Part shown: positions 1-7,049 of the stretch, piece after piece
Layout of the letters: every line of letters starts with the position of its first letter
Numbering within the stretch: the first letter of the stretch is position 1
Source: Clostridiales bacterium UBA8153
GTDB taxonomy: Bacteria; Bacillota; Sulfobacillia; UBA8153
Direction: 5' to 3'
Length of the DNA stretch: 14,225 bases
Assembly (NCBI GenBank): GCA_003449495.1
Contig: DMHJ01000039.1
Location: 2,178-16,402, forward strand
Notes under the pieces: generated by a model
Told to the model about the DNA's origin: nothing
What the model saw: only the letters and a program-made list of their open reading frames with translations
The model's database searches: none
Program-made: the position numbers and the translations under genes

Positions 1-714
1 CGGGACGTCATCAACAAGGGGGTTGCCACCCAAGACCTCCTGGAGACGGCGGCGGCGGCCTATGCTGCGGGTTGGCAGTCCATCAAACTATACTTCATGA
101 TCGGGCTGCCCACCGAGACCGATGAAGACGTGATGGGGATCGCCCGGCTCACCCGGGAAGTATTGGCCACCCGGGGGAATCGCGGCGGTGGCCGGGTCAA
201 CGTCAGCGTAGCGGGTTTTGTGCCCAAGGCCCACACGCCGTTCCAGTGGGAGGCGCAAGCTAGCCGGGAAGAGCTGGTGAGAAAGCAGCAATTGCTCAAG
301 ACAGCACTGCGAGATCGCCGGGTTGAGTACGGGTGGCATGATGCGGGCATGTCAGTGTTGGAGGCGGCGTTCGCCCGGGGCGACCGCCGGTTAGGGGACG
401 TGCTGGTCAAGGCCTACCGGCTGGGCTGCCGGTTCGACGCTTGGAGTGAGAGTTTTGCATGGGCGCGCTGGCATGAAGCCTTCGCCGCTTGCAGGCAGGA
501 CCCCGGGTTTTACGCCCAGCGGAGCCGGGAGGCAGGCGAGGTCTTCCCGTGGTCCCATCTGATCTCAGGGGTGGAGCAAGCATTCCTTTGGCAGGAGCGC
601 CTGCGGGCTTACGCGGGTGCGGCGACCGCCGACTGCCGGTGGGCGCCCTGTCCTGGCTGCGGCATCTGCTCCAACCTGGGCGCGAGCGTGCTGTTGCGGG
701 AGGCCTCGTCGTGA
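1..714 (+). CDS. B12-binding-type radical SAM protein, C-terminal part (5' end outside window)
   Basis: The frame is open from the first base to a TGA at 712-714, giving 237 residues, so only the C-terminal part is here. The visible part starts in the late radical SAM barrel: the segment YFMIGLPTETDEDV (about residues 31-44) is the glycine/proline-rich strand typical of TIGR03960-family radical SAM enzymes. The C-terminus has a cysteine cluster, CPGCGIC, about 20 residues before the end, as in that family. The iron-sulfur CxxxCxxC motif and any cobalamin-binding domain would lie upstream of the window. The next gene overlaps by 1 nt and encodes the TIGR03936 protein that is often adjacent to, or fused with, this family in Firmicutes. 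The reaction is not established. A role linked to RNA or translation is only suggested by the neighbouring rng. Confidence 0.85.
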   Translation, partial: RDVINKGVATQDLLETAAAAYAAGWQSIKLYFMIGLPTETDEDVMGIARLTREVLATRGNRGGGRVNVSVAGFVPKAHTPFQWEAQASREELVRKQQLLKTALRDRRVEYGWHDAGMSVLEAAFARGDRRLGDVLVKAYRLGCRFDAWSESFAWARWHEAFAACRQDPGFYAQRSREAGEVFPWSHLISGVEQAFLWQERLRAYAGAATADCRWAPCPGCGICSNLGASVLLREASS

Positions 715-1394
715 TGGTCCTGCGGTTGAACTTCACCAAAACCGGGCTGGCCGCCTTCTTATCGCATTTGGACCTGATGCGCGCCATGGAAAGGGCGCTG
801 CGCCGGGCAGCCGTGCCCGCAGCCTATAGCGAAGGCTTCAATCCCCGCATGCGGTTGTCCTTCGGTCCGGCTCTACCGGTGGGAACTGCCAGCGTTGATG
901 AGTACTGCGATGTGGAGCTGCAACGGCCCGTGGTCATTGCTGAGGTACTGGAGACACTCAACCGGCAGCTGCCGGCCGGGGTGGAGGTCAAAGCGGCCCG
1001 CCTCCTGGATGAGCGCCGGCGCTCGCTGGATGCCGCCATCTGCCTGGCCAGCTACGAACTGGTCATTGAGGGAAGCGTCCAGATCAACGCCCTGGAGGAA
1101 GCCATGGAGCGGGTCTTGGCAAAGGAGCAATGGATGCTGCCCCGCTCCAGGGACCGGGCGCCCAGGGATATCCGGGGAAGCATTGAGCGGCTAGAGCTGA
1201 TCACTCGCACTCCACCGGTGTGCATGCACCTTTCCGTGCGCGTGGGGCTGTCGGGCGCCGTACGTCCCGATGAGGTGCTGGGCGGGCTATCGGTGGAGTG
1301 CGGGGGATGTTTCGACCCGGCCGGGATATCGGTTACCCGGACCGGGCTGCACACGGAGGTAGCGGGGCGGCTGCTCCCGCCCTGGCGGACCTGA
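711..1394 (+). CDS. TIGR03936/DUF2344 family protein (radical SAM-associated)
   Basis: This is a protein of about 227 residues whose N-terminus, LRLNFTKTGLAAFLSHLD, followed by the EGFNPRMRLSFGPALPVG segment, matches the TIGR03936 (DUF2344) family. The start is GTG 711 or ATG 714. The sequence GGGAGG at 698-703 suits either one, with 7 or 10 nt spacing, and the ATG overlaps the TGA of the upstream gene by one base, which implies translational coupling. No metal-binding or membrane motifs are seen. The family is usually encoded beside a radical SAM protein and upstream of RNase G, exactly as here. Biochemical function is unknown. Longer in-frame starts up to 489 would overlap the upstream gene heavily and are rejected. 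Confidence 0.85.
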   Translation: MMVLRLNFTKTGLAAFLSHLDLMRAMERALRRAAVPAAYSEGFNPRMRLSFGPALPVGTASVDEYCDVELQRPVVIAEVLETLNRQLPAGVEVKAARLLDERRRSLDAAICLASYELVIEGSVQINALEEAMERVLAKEQWMLPRSRDRAPRDIRGSIERLELITRTPPVCMHLSVRVGLSGAVRPDEVLGGLSVECGGCFDPAGISVTRTGLHTEVAGRLLPPWRT

Positions 1395-1436
1395 GAGCGG
1401 AAGCCGGCCATTGGGCAAGTTGGATTACCCGGGGAG

Positions 1437-3185
1437 TTGAATGCCAACTTGGAGAAGGAGATATTCATCAACGTCGACTACGGGGAGACCAGGGTCGCCG
1501 TGGTGGAGGACGGTAGCTTGGTGGAAGTGTACATAGAGCGGCCCATTAACGAGAGGGTAGCGGGCAGCCTGTACAAAGCCAGAGTGGAGAATGTGCTGCC
1601 CGGGATGCAGGCGGCCTTTGTCGATATTGGGCTGGAGAAGAACGCCTTCCTGTACGTGGATGATGCTCTCCCGCCACGCGGCGGCGACGATGACCATGAA
1701 GAGCTGGTGGAGAGCATGAAGAAGGCGACCATCCGCGACCTGGTGCGCGTAAAGCAAGAGATAGTGGTGCAGGTAATCAAAGAACCCATCGGCACCAAAG
1801 GGGCCAGGGTTACCCGGCACTTCACGTTGCCCGGGCGATACTTGGTGTTGATGCCCACTGTGGACTCGCTGGGCGTCTCCCGGCGTATCAGTGAAGATGG
1901 CGAACGCGAGCGCCTGCGGAAGCTGGCGGAAAAGATCAAACCCGATGGAGTCGGTATCATCGTTCGTACCGTGGCCGAAGGCAAGAGCGAGCACGAGCTC
2001 AAGATGGACCTGGAGTTTCTGGGCCGCCTGTGGGGACGGATTCAAGCCCGGGCCAAGCAAGCTACGGCCCCGGCCCTGCTCCACCGGGACCTTGGTCTCG
2101 TCTATAGGATAGTGCGCGACCTTTTTGCCGCCGATGTCGCCCGCCTTTACATCGACTCTCATGCAGAGTATGAGCGGATAATGGAGCTTTTGGAGGCCAC
2201 CTCCCCGGAGCTGAAGGGGCGGGTAGCTTTTTACCAGAATCGCGACCGCTGCCTTTTCGAGCAGCACGGCCTGGATGCCCAAGTGGAAGCTGCCCTCAAG
2301 AAGAAAGTATGGCTGAAATCCGGGGGTTACCTGGTCATCGACCACACGGAAGCCCTCACCGTCATCGACGTGAACACCGGGAAGTTCGTGGGTACTAAGG
2401 ACCTGGCCGACACCGTCTTCAAGACCAACATGGAAGCGGTGAAGGAGATTGCCAGGCAGCTCAGGCTTAGAGACATCGGCGGCATCATCATCGTGGACTT
2501 CATCGACATGGAGCAGGCCGACCACCGCCAGCGCGTACTCGACGCGCTACACACTCACTTGAAAAGGGACAGGACCAAGACCAACATACTCGGTCTTACC
2601 GAGCTGGGGTTGGTGGAACTGACCCGCAAGAAGGCGCGGCAGGGGTTGTCAGCCGTGATGCAACAGCCGTGCCCGTACTGTGAAGGCCGCGGGCGGTTGA
2701 TGTCCGAGGTGGCCATGGCTGCGCGGGTGAGACGGGAGATCAGGCGGATACTCAGGCATTCTGAGGGTGAGGCCATCTTGGTGGAAGTGCACCCTACCGT
2801 GGCGGCACTGCTCATCGGCTCCGGGGGCTCCAGCCTCAAAGAGCTGGAACGGGAAACCGGCAAACTGGTGTACATCAAGGGTTCCGGCGCAGTTCACGTG
2901 GAAGACATGAACCTACGCGCCCTGGGCAGCAAGGAGGAGGTGGAGGCCAAGGCTTTACCGGTCAGGCTGGGCCAGATCCTAGGCCTCAGAGTCGAGGAGC
3001 CCCACGTATCCAACCCCTGGGACGGCATTGCACGAGTGGACGGGTATGTGGTGGACATCGAGGGAGCCGGGAACTTGGTCGGTGCCGACGTGCAGGTGGA
3101 GATCACCCGGGCGTTCCGCACCTACGCCAAAGGCAAGCTAGTTACCGATGCGGCTCCGCCGGCTGAACGCATCCAATTGTCGTAA
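1437..3185 (+). CDS. rng: Ribonuclease G/E with C-terminal TRAM-like domain
   Basis: This is a single-strand endoribonuclease of the RNase E/G family acting in rRNA maturation and mRNA decay. It has 582 residues. An S1 RNA-binding domain spans about residues 42-125 (GSLYKARVENVLPGMQAAFV). The catalytic metal ligands are D311 (IDVNTG) and D354 (VDFIDM), and a Zn-link motif CPYC lies at 412-415. The spacings of 43 and 58 residues equal those between D303, D346 and C404 of E. coli RNase E. Residues about 507-570 (EEPHVSNPWDGIARVDGY, then VEITRAFRTYAKGK) look like a TRAM RNA-binding domain added at the C-terminus. The start is uncertain. TTG 1437 has GGGGAG directly against it. TTG 1449 would begin MEKEIFINVD, as in homologues, with 12 nt spacing. 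No in-frame ATG fits. It is the last intact gene of the first operon, and rplU does not follow. Confidence 0.95.
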   Translation: MNANLEKEIFINVDYGETRVAVVEDGSLVEVYIERPINERVAGSLYKARVENVLPGMQAAFVDIGLEKNAFLYVDDALPPRGGDDDHEELVESMKKATIRDLVRVKQEIVVQVIKEPIGTKGARVTRHFTLPGRYLVLMPTVDSLGVSRRISEDGERERLRKLAEKIKPDGVGIIVRTVAEGKSEHELKMDLEFLGRLWGRIQARAKQATAPALLHRDLGLVYRIVRDLFAADVARLYIDSHAEYERIMELLEATSPELKGRVAFYQNRDRCLFEQHGLDAQVEAALKKKVWLKSGGYLVIDHTEALTVIDVNTGKFVGTKDLADTVFKTNMEAVKEIARQLRLRDIGGIIIVDFIDMEQADHRQRVLDALHTHLKRDRTKTNILGLTELGLVELTRKKARQGLSAVMQQPCPYCEGRGRLMSEVAMAARVRREIRRILRHSEGEAILVEVHPTVAALLIGSGGSSLKELERETGKLVYIKGSGAVHVEDMNLRALGSKEEVEAKALPVRLGQILGLRVEEPHVSNPWDGIARVDGYVVDIEGAGNLVGADVQVEITRAFRTYAKGKLVTDAAPPAERIQLS

Positions 3186-3346
3186 GGAGCGGCAGGGGAC
3201 GCGGGACGGAAGACCGCCTGGCCCAGCCAGCCCGGGCAGCAGGCCGGCTCCGGCTGGCGGATCCGGCTTCGCGTTGCTGCGATCTGGGCGGGGACCGGTG
3301 TGACCGGTTGGCCTGATGTGCCGGGAGGCTGGCCGTAGTTGGCCCG
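3186..3346. other. Intergenic stretch between rng and the beta-CASP pseudogene
   Basis: No gene is seen in these 161 bases. They hold weak dyads: GCAGCA (3236-3241) with TGCTGC (3275-3280) enclosing GCCGG/CCGGC, and two copies of the hexamer ACCGGT (3294-3299 and 3303-3308) separated by 3 nt. No T-tract follows, so I do not call a terminator. There is no trace of ribosomal protein L21. Confidence 0.4.
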
Positions 3347-4446
3347 GTGCATGGCCGGGGCCAGGTATTGAGGGCGAATGCCTTGGCGCGCGTGCACTTT
3401 ATGGGAGCGGCAGGTATGGTCACCGGATCCTGCCATCTCGTGGAGTTTGACTCTGCCCGGGTGCCGGTAGACTGCGGTGTGTTCCAGGGAGAGGATGCCG
3501 GCGGCCACCAGGAACTGGGGTTTGACGCCTGCACCATCGATGCCGTTGTTCTCACCCACGCTCACTTGGACCATCTGGGCCGCCCACCCCGTCTGTATGA
3601 GGACGGGTACCGGGGAAAGGCCCCGGGGTACGCCGGCCACCGCCGGGCTGGTGGGCATCGTACTGGAGGATGCCCGGCACTGGGATGACGGTAACCATCA
3701 TAGAGCGGACCTGGTTCTGATCCTGCAGAGCCTGATGCCGGTAGATTACTGCCGGACCATTGCACTGCCCGGAGATGTCCGGGCCCGGCTCCACCATGCC
3801 GGGCACATCTTGGGTGGGCCTCCATTGAACTGGTGGGGGAGGTTAGTTTCCTCTTTTGCGGTGCCCTAAGCCGGGAGAACAACCCGCCCCGGCCCAAGGC
3901 CCGGCCGCCCCGGCCTGCGCAAGTGGTGGCGATAGAATCTACTTATGGAGCTCTCCCGCGCAAAGGTCGGCCCCCATCCGGCGGTGAACCGGGGAAAGCC
4001 CTTGCGATAACCTTGGCCCGGGACGGCAACGTGGTCATTCCGGCCTTCGCCATGGAGGGCACCCAGGATGTATTGATGGCGCTGGCCCAGCTCAACCGCG
4101 AGGGTGCCATCAGCCCCGGCCATATCTACCTGGATAGTCCCATGGGCGTGGAGATCACCGAGCCATTCTGCCGTCACCGCAAGGACCTGGATCCCCGGAG
4201 CCGCCGGCTCGGGACATCCGGCGCTTGCCCGCTGTACCTGCCCGGCCTGGTATTCTGCAGGATGGTTGCCAGGTCGTGCGCCATCAACCCAGTGCGCGGT
4301 GGCGCTGGCTCCAGTCCATGGAGCACCCCCAACGGGTGTTCCTGGTACCCGGCGAAAGGTCCGGACTGACCGCCCTTCGAGCTGCCTTGATTGAAGCAGG
4401 CTACCCGTTGGAGCTCCCCACGCTCGACGCGGCATTTCAGTTGTAG
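3347..4446 (+). pseudogene. Frameshifted, internally deleted beta-CASP metallo-beta-lactamase RNase-like gene
   Basis: This is a relic of an MBL-fold/beta-CASP hydrolase of the RNA-exonuclease (YSH1/CPSF-like) type. Three frames carry collinear homology. Segment one (about 3390-3617) has the N-terminal strand VHFMGAAGMVTGSCHLVE and metal motif LTHAHLDHLG. Segment two (about 3627-3810, another frame) has GTPATAGLVGIVLEDARHW and the DAGHILG-like motif HHAGHILG. Segment three (about 3812-4200) returns to the first frame with ASIEL, IESTYG, VIPAFAMEGTQ and YLDSPMGVEIT. Segment four (about 4280-4446, a third frame) has the C-terminal RVFLVPGE strand. The second shift falls in the G-rich stretch at 3811-3817. 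The SGD metal motif reads CGAL, so its aspartate is lost, and the expected SAHADQ region is missing between segments three and four. A sequencing error could explain one shift, but not the deletions plus the lost ligand. Confidence 0.85.
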
Positions 4447-4469
4447 GCCGGGTGAATAGCTGGTATAAT
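4441..4469 (+). promoter_or_regulatory. Sigma-A promoter of the tRNA-Pro gene
   Basis: A -35 element TTGTAG (4441-4446) is separated by 17 bp from a perfect -10 TATAAT (4464-4469), which also has the extended -10 TG (TGGTATAAT). The -35 overlaps the stop codon of the pseudogene. Transcription should start near 4476, about 25 nt before the mature tRNA. The 5' leader can form a hairpin, GTACGGT (4477-4483) with ACCGTAC (4490-4496), that would be removed by RNase P. Confidence 0.85.
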
Positions 4470-4500
4470 GGGCGCGGTACGGTGCCTTAACCGTACAGTC

Positions 4501-4578
<78 letters not shown>

Positions 4579-4591
4579 TTGGCTTGTGGCG

Positions 4592-4614
4592 GCGCACCGT
4601 TTTGGTGCGCTTTT
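4592..4614 (+). terminator. Intrinsic terminator after tRNA-Pro
   Basis: The perfect 7-bp stem GCGCACC (4592-4598) with GGTGCGC (4604-4610), loop GTTTT, is followed by TTTT (4611-4614). It lies 13 nt after the tRNA CCA end and only 28 nt before the start codon of the next gene. The short T run suggests leaky termination, so the TPR gene may depend on read-through from the tRNA promoter. Confidence 0.85.
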
Positions 4615-4642
4615 CCACGCCGGCCGGGAAGGGGAGACCGCG

Positions 4643-5479
4643 ATGAGTCTCAGTCCTGAAGCGCGCAAACGCGTCAGCCAGTGGAAACAAGACGGCTGGC
4701 AAGCCTACCAGAGGACCTTCACCGAAGGCAGGTCGCAGTTGCTCGCCGCCCACGATTTCTTCTCCTCTGCCGAGGCCGAGTGCAGGAAAGTGCGGGAGTT
4801 TCCGGAGTTGGTGGGGGTACTGTCCGGTCTGGGTGCGGTGGCCCGGGCCACGGGCGGCAAGGAGCAGCTGGAGAAAGCCTTGCGCTTCTATTGGGAAGAA
4901 GTGGACATACTGACTTCCTTGGGCCGGCAGTTGGAGGCCGCCGACCGCCACGCGGAGCTGGAGGCCGTCTACCGGGATCTGGCCATGGTAGACGACGAGC
5001 GGGCCCTGGTGTACCTGAAAGAAGGCTTGGAGGTGGGCATCAAAGCCATGGAGGTTGCCCGCCGGCACCAGGACCGGGGGATATTGGCTCGCGTCGGCGT
5101 CGCCGTGGCCGACATCTGCCAGTTGCTTGCCGAACACGACCGGGAATACGCCGAGCATCACCTGGAAATGGCAGCCGACCTCTACTTGCAGGCATCCCAA
5201 ACGTGGGAGGACGCGGAGGGTAAGGCCATGGCCGGCATGGGGCTGGCCGAAGTCTACCTCCGGTTGGGCAAGAACCTGGAGGGAGCGCAAGACCTGCTGG
5301 AACAGGCCATGGCCGTTTATCGGCAGCTACCGGGTGGACCGGTGGACTACCAGGTAGCGCAGATTCATGCCCTCCTGGGCAGGCTGTTTGCCCAGTCGGG
5401 CGATGGCGCGCGCGCCTCTCGGCATGTGCGCGAGGCAGTGGAGATATTCACACGGTTGGGAGTGGACTTGGTTAGATAG
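4643..5479 (+). CDS. TPR-repeat protein of unknown function
   Basis: This is a 278-residue, apparently all-helical cytoplasmic protein with degenerate tetratricopeptide-like helix pairs. Examples are residues 74-95 (QLEKALRFYWEEVDIL), 162-185 (EYAEHHLEMAADLYLQA), 196-228 (MAGMGLAEVYLRLG, then AQDLLEQAMAVYRQL) and 240-272 (IHALLGRLFAQSG, then ASRHVREAVEIFTRLG). There is no signal peptide, membrane segment or catalytic motif. The start is ATG 4643 because GGGGAG (4631-4636) lies 6 nt upstream. A longer frame from 4586 would begin inside the tRNA terminator. The stop codon overlaps the ribosome binding site of the phosphoribosyltransferase gene, so the two are probably co-translated. TPR proteins usually scaffold protein contacts; the partner is unknown. 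The adjacent phosphoribosyltransferase is a candidate by context only. Confidence 0.8.
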   Translation: MSLSPEARKRVSQWKQDGWQAYQRTFTEGRSQLLAAHDFFSSAEAECRKVREFPELVGVLSGLGAVARATGGKEQLEKALRFYWEEVDILTSLGRQLEAADRHAELEAVYRDLAMVDDERALVYLKEGLEVGIKAMEVARRHQDRGILARVGVAVADICQLLAEHDREYAEHHLEMAADLYLQASQTWEDAEGKAMAGMGLAEVYLRLGKNLEGAQDLLEQAMAVYRQLPGGPVDYQVAQIHALLGRLFAQSGDGARASRHVREAVEIFTRLGVDLVR

Positions 5480-5490
5480 GAGAGTAAGGT

Positions 5491-6027
5491 GTGATCAGGG
5501 GATACGACCGGGAGCATCGGGATGTCCTCCAGCTATCCTGGGATGACGTGATGGACATGTGCCGGGAACTGGCCGCTTCCATCAAGGCGGAGTTCGATCC
5601 GGACCTGGTGGTGGGCATTGCCAAGGGGGGAGTGATCCCGGCAGTGATCATCGCTTCCATGCTTAGGCTGGACTTTTTCCCGGCCCGCTTCTCCCGCCGC
5701 CGGCGCGACATGGTCGTGCGGGAAAAACCCGAAGTACTGGTGCCTCTTACTGATGATGTGCGCAACAAGCGCGTGCTGGTGGTCGATTCGGTAAGTGCTA
5801 CCGGCGAGACCCTCCGCCTGGCGGTCGGGGAAGCTAAGAAGAAGGGTGCTAGGAAAGTGAAGACGGCCGCCCTCTACATCCACGCCACATCCTGGCGACC
5901 GACCTGGTACGCGCTGGAATCGGACGCTCTGGTCATGAATCCCTGGGACCTCGAGGTCCTTAGCCAAGGCAAGTTCGTGATGCACCCCGAGTATATCGCG
6001 GCGCTCGAGCTGATGGAGCGTCAGTAG
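5491..6027 (+). CDS. Phosphoribosyltransferase-like protein (COG2236 type)
   Basis: This 178-residue protein has a type I phosphoribosyltransferase fold. The N-terminal strand DLVVGIAKGGVIPAVIIASM (residues 38-57) is the pyrophosphate-binding region, and VLVVDSVSATGETL (95-108) is the PRPP loop. The tail WYALESDALVMNPWDLEVL resembles COG2236/xanthine-guanine-type enzymes. The PRPP loop departs from the usual VDD-x-x-D-TG form: serine replaces the second acidic residue (S100) and alanine stands at 103, so activity or substrate may differ. The start is GTG 5491, with AGGAGA (5478-5483) 7 nt upstream and overlapping the TPR stop. A purine-salvage role is plausible from the family. A regulatory, non-catalytic role cannot be excluded. 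Confidence 0.85.
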   Translation: MIRGYDREHRDVLQLSWDDVMDMCRELAASIKAEFDPDLVVGIAKGGVIPAVIIASMLRLDFFPARFSRRRRDMVVREKPEVLVPLTDDVRNKRVLVVDSVSATGETLRLAVGEAKKKGARKVKTAALYIHATSWRPTWYALESDALVMNPWDLEVLSQGKFVMHPEYIAALELMERQ

Positions 6028-6042
6028 AGGGTGAAACCTGCC

Positions 6043-6083
6043 AGATGCCGGTTCCCCACGCCAGTGGGCCGCATCCGGCGTCT
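6043..6083 (+). terminator. Possible terminator hairpin after the phosphoribosyltransferase gene
   Basis: AGATGCCGG (6043-6051) pairs with CCGGCGTCT (6075-6083), with one G-T wobble. It encloses a second stem, CCCAC/GTGGG (6055-6059 with 6064-6068). The following CTCCTTT is only a weak T-tract, so termination is tentative. It lies between convergent genes, where a terminator is expected. Confidence 0.4.
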
Positions 6084-6113
6084 CCTTTGCCCGCTTCGGC
6101 TTGCCGGGTGCAA

Positions 6114-6127
6114 CCACCGGCCGGTGG
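6114..6127. repeat. 14-bp perfect palindrome between convergent genes
   Basis: CCACCGGCCGGTGG reads the same on both strands. It lies 8 bp beyond the stop of the - strand CPBP gene. It could form the stem of a - strand terminator or be a protein site, but there is no T-tract beside it. Confidence 0.5.
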
Positions 6128-6135
6128 GAGCCGGC

Positions 6136-6903
6136 TCACACCAGGTACATGAAGGCGGCGTAGGTGCCGTGGACCAAGAAAGCCCAGCCTACTCCCTTAG
6201 TCCGTATTACCGAGTATCCGGTGACCATGGCCAGCAGGAACGCGAGGACAAAGCTGCCAATGCCCGGGGTGGCGAACCCCATGTACAGCATGGCATAGAC
6301 GGTGGCCTGAGCCAGGATGGCGTAAAGCGCGCGGTTTGCTACGAGAAAACGGCCCAACAGCAGGCCGCGGAAGATGAACTCGTCCATGATGCCGGCGGCC
6401 AGGGCCCGGTAAGCGGCACCGGCCACCAGGGCCCACCCGGTCGGGCGGAGCGCGGCCAGCGGCGTGCGGAAGAACCACCAGTAGGCGCCGGCCAGCAGGC
6501 CAAAGGCAACCAGGGCTCCCAGCCAGCCGCGGCGGCTGATGGTGCCCAGTTCAGGCAAGAGATCGCCGGTAGTAGCGCCCGTGGCCAGGCAGGCGAAAGC
6601 CAGGGCCAGTGCCCAGACGAGTTTGAAAATCCCTACCTGGGCGGGGCCAGTCAGTCGCAGGGCAGGTACGGCCAGGATGGCAAGGAAGGCGCCGTACACC
6701 AGGCCGAGGCACGCGCCGGCCGCCGGCAGGTGGACGCGCAGCCGCGGGACGAAGGTGGCGACGGCGGTGGCCATTAGTAGCCCGGCCAGCGACCATAAGG
6801 GGATGATTGCCACCGGACCCAGGCTATACCCGGTTACCAGGGCAAGCGCCAGGGTCACCATGGCCGGTTCGTGTTCCCGGTTGTGTGCGTGGGACTGGAT
6901 CAT
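6136..6903 (-). CDS. CPBP-family (CAAX/Abi-type) membrane protein with altered active site
   Basis: This is an integral membrane protein of 255 residues, rich in hydrophobic segments (for example residues 15-35, 37-52, 62-82, 95-112, 126-145 and 215-232). It resembles CPBP intramembrane metalloproteases (Pfam Abi). Motif one is MDEFIFRG (D174, E175, R179), a D-for-E variant of EExxxR. Motif three keeps a histidine at H245 (FLVHGTY). Motif two, normally FxxxH, reads YAMLY (203-207), so its histidine is a tyrosine and classical metalloprotease activity is doubtful. I chose ATG 6903 because AAGGAAGGGA lies about 9 nt upstream. GTG 6933 lacks a ribosome binding site, and ATG 6861 would drop 14 residues. 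It is transcribed divergently from murT. CPBP proteins often act in prenyl-protein processing or peptide immunity; here the role is unknown. Confidence 0.75.
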   Translation of the reverse strand: MIQSHAHNREHEPAMVTLALALVTGYSLGPVAIIPLWSLAGLLMATAVATFVPRLRVHLPAAGACLGLVYGAFLAILAVPALRLTGPAQVGIFKLVWALALAFACLATGATTGDLLPELGTISRRGWLGALVAFGLLAGAYWWFFRTPLAALRPTGWALVAGAAYRALAAGIMDEFIFRGLLLGRFLVANRALYAILAQATVYAMLYMGFATPGIGSFVLAFLLAMVTGYSVIRTKGVGWAFLVHGTYAAFMYLV

Positions 6904-7049
6904 CCCGCACCGTCCCTTCCTTGGGGCTCTCACGCATGTTTTCTGTACCGGTGGGTCTTTTCCCTGCGCGACATTCCGCCGTCCATCAGATGTCCGGCCG
7001 GGTTATGCTGTAGTAGATGATAGTTGACATAAAGCGGGGGTCGGTCGGT
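6904..7049. other. Divergent intergenic region between the CPBP gene and murT
   Basis: These 146 bases must hold promoters for both directions, but no convincing -35/-10 pair is seen on either strand. TATGCT (7004-7009) is the best -10-like element for murT and has no matching -35. A perfect TTGACA at 7024-7029 has no -10 at a usable distance before the murT start. Confidence 0.4.

Noticed and set aside
1425..2525. Long - strand open frame (366 codons) opposite rng
   Set aside because: It lies fully antisense to rng, which has exact catalytic motifs and spacing. The antisense protein shows no recognisable motif and reflects GC-rich codon use.
3866..4435. - strand open frame of 189 codons across the pseudogene
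   Set aside because: No recognisable motif; it mirrors the decayed + strand beta-CASP segments.
6031..6777. + strand open frame of 248 codons opposite the CPBP gene
   Set aside because: Low-complexity Gly/Gln/Ala composition typical of an antisense shadow; the - strand frame has clear membrane segments and CPBP motifs.
7024..7029. Perfect TTGACA as a murT -35 element
   Set aside because: At 16-18 bp spacing the -10 position would be GC-rich and overlap the GTG start; no -10 is present.
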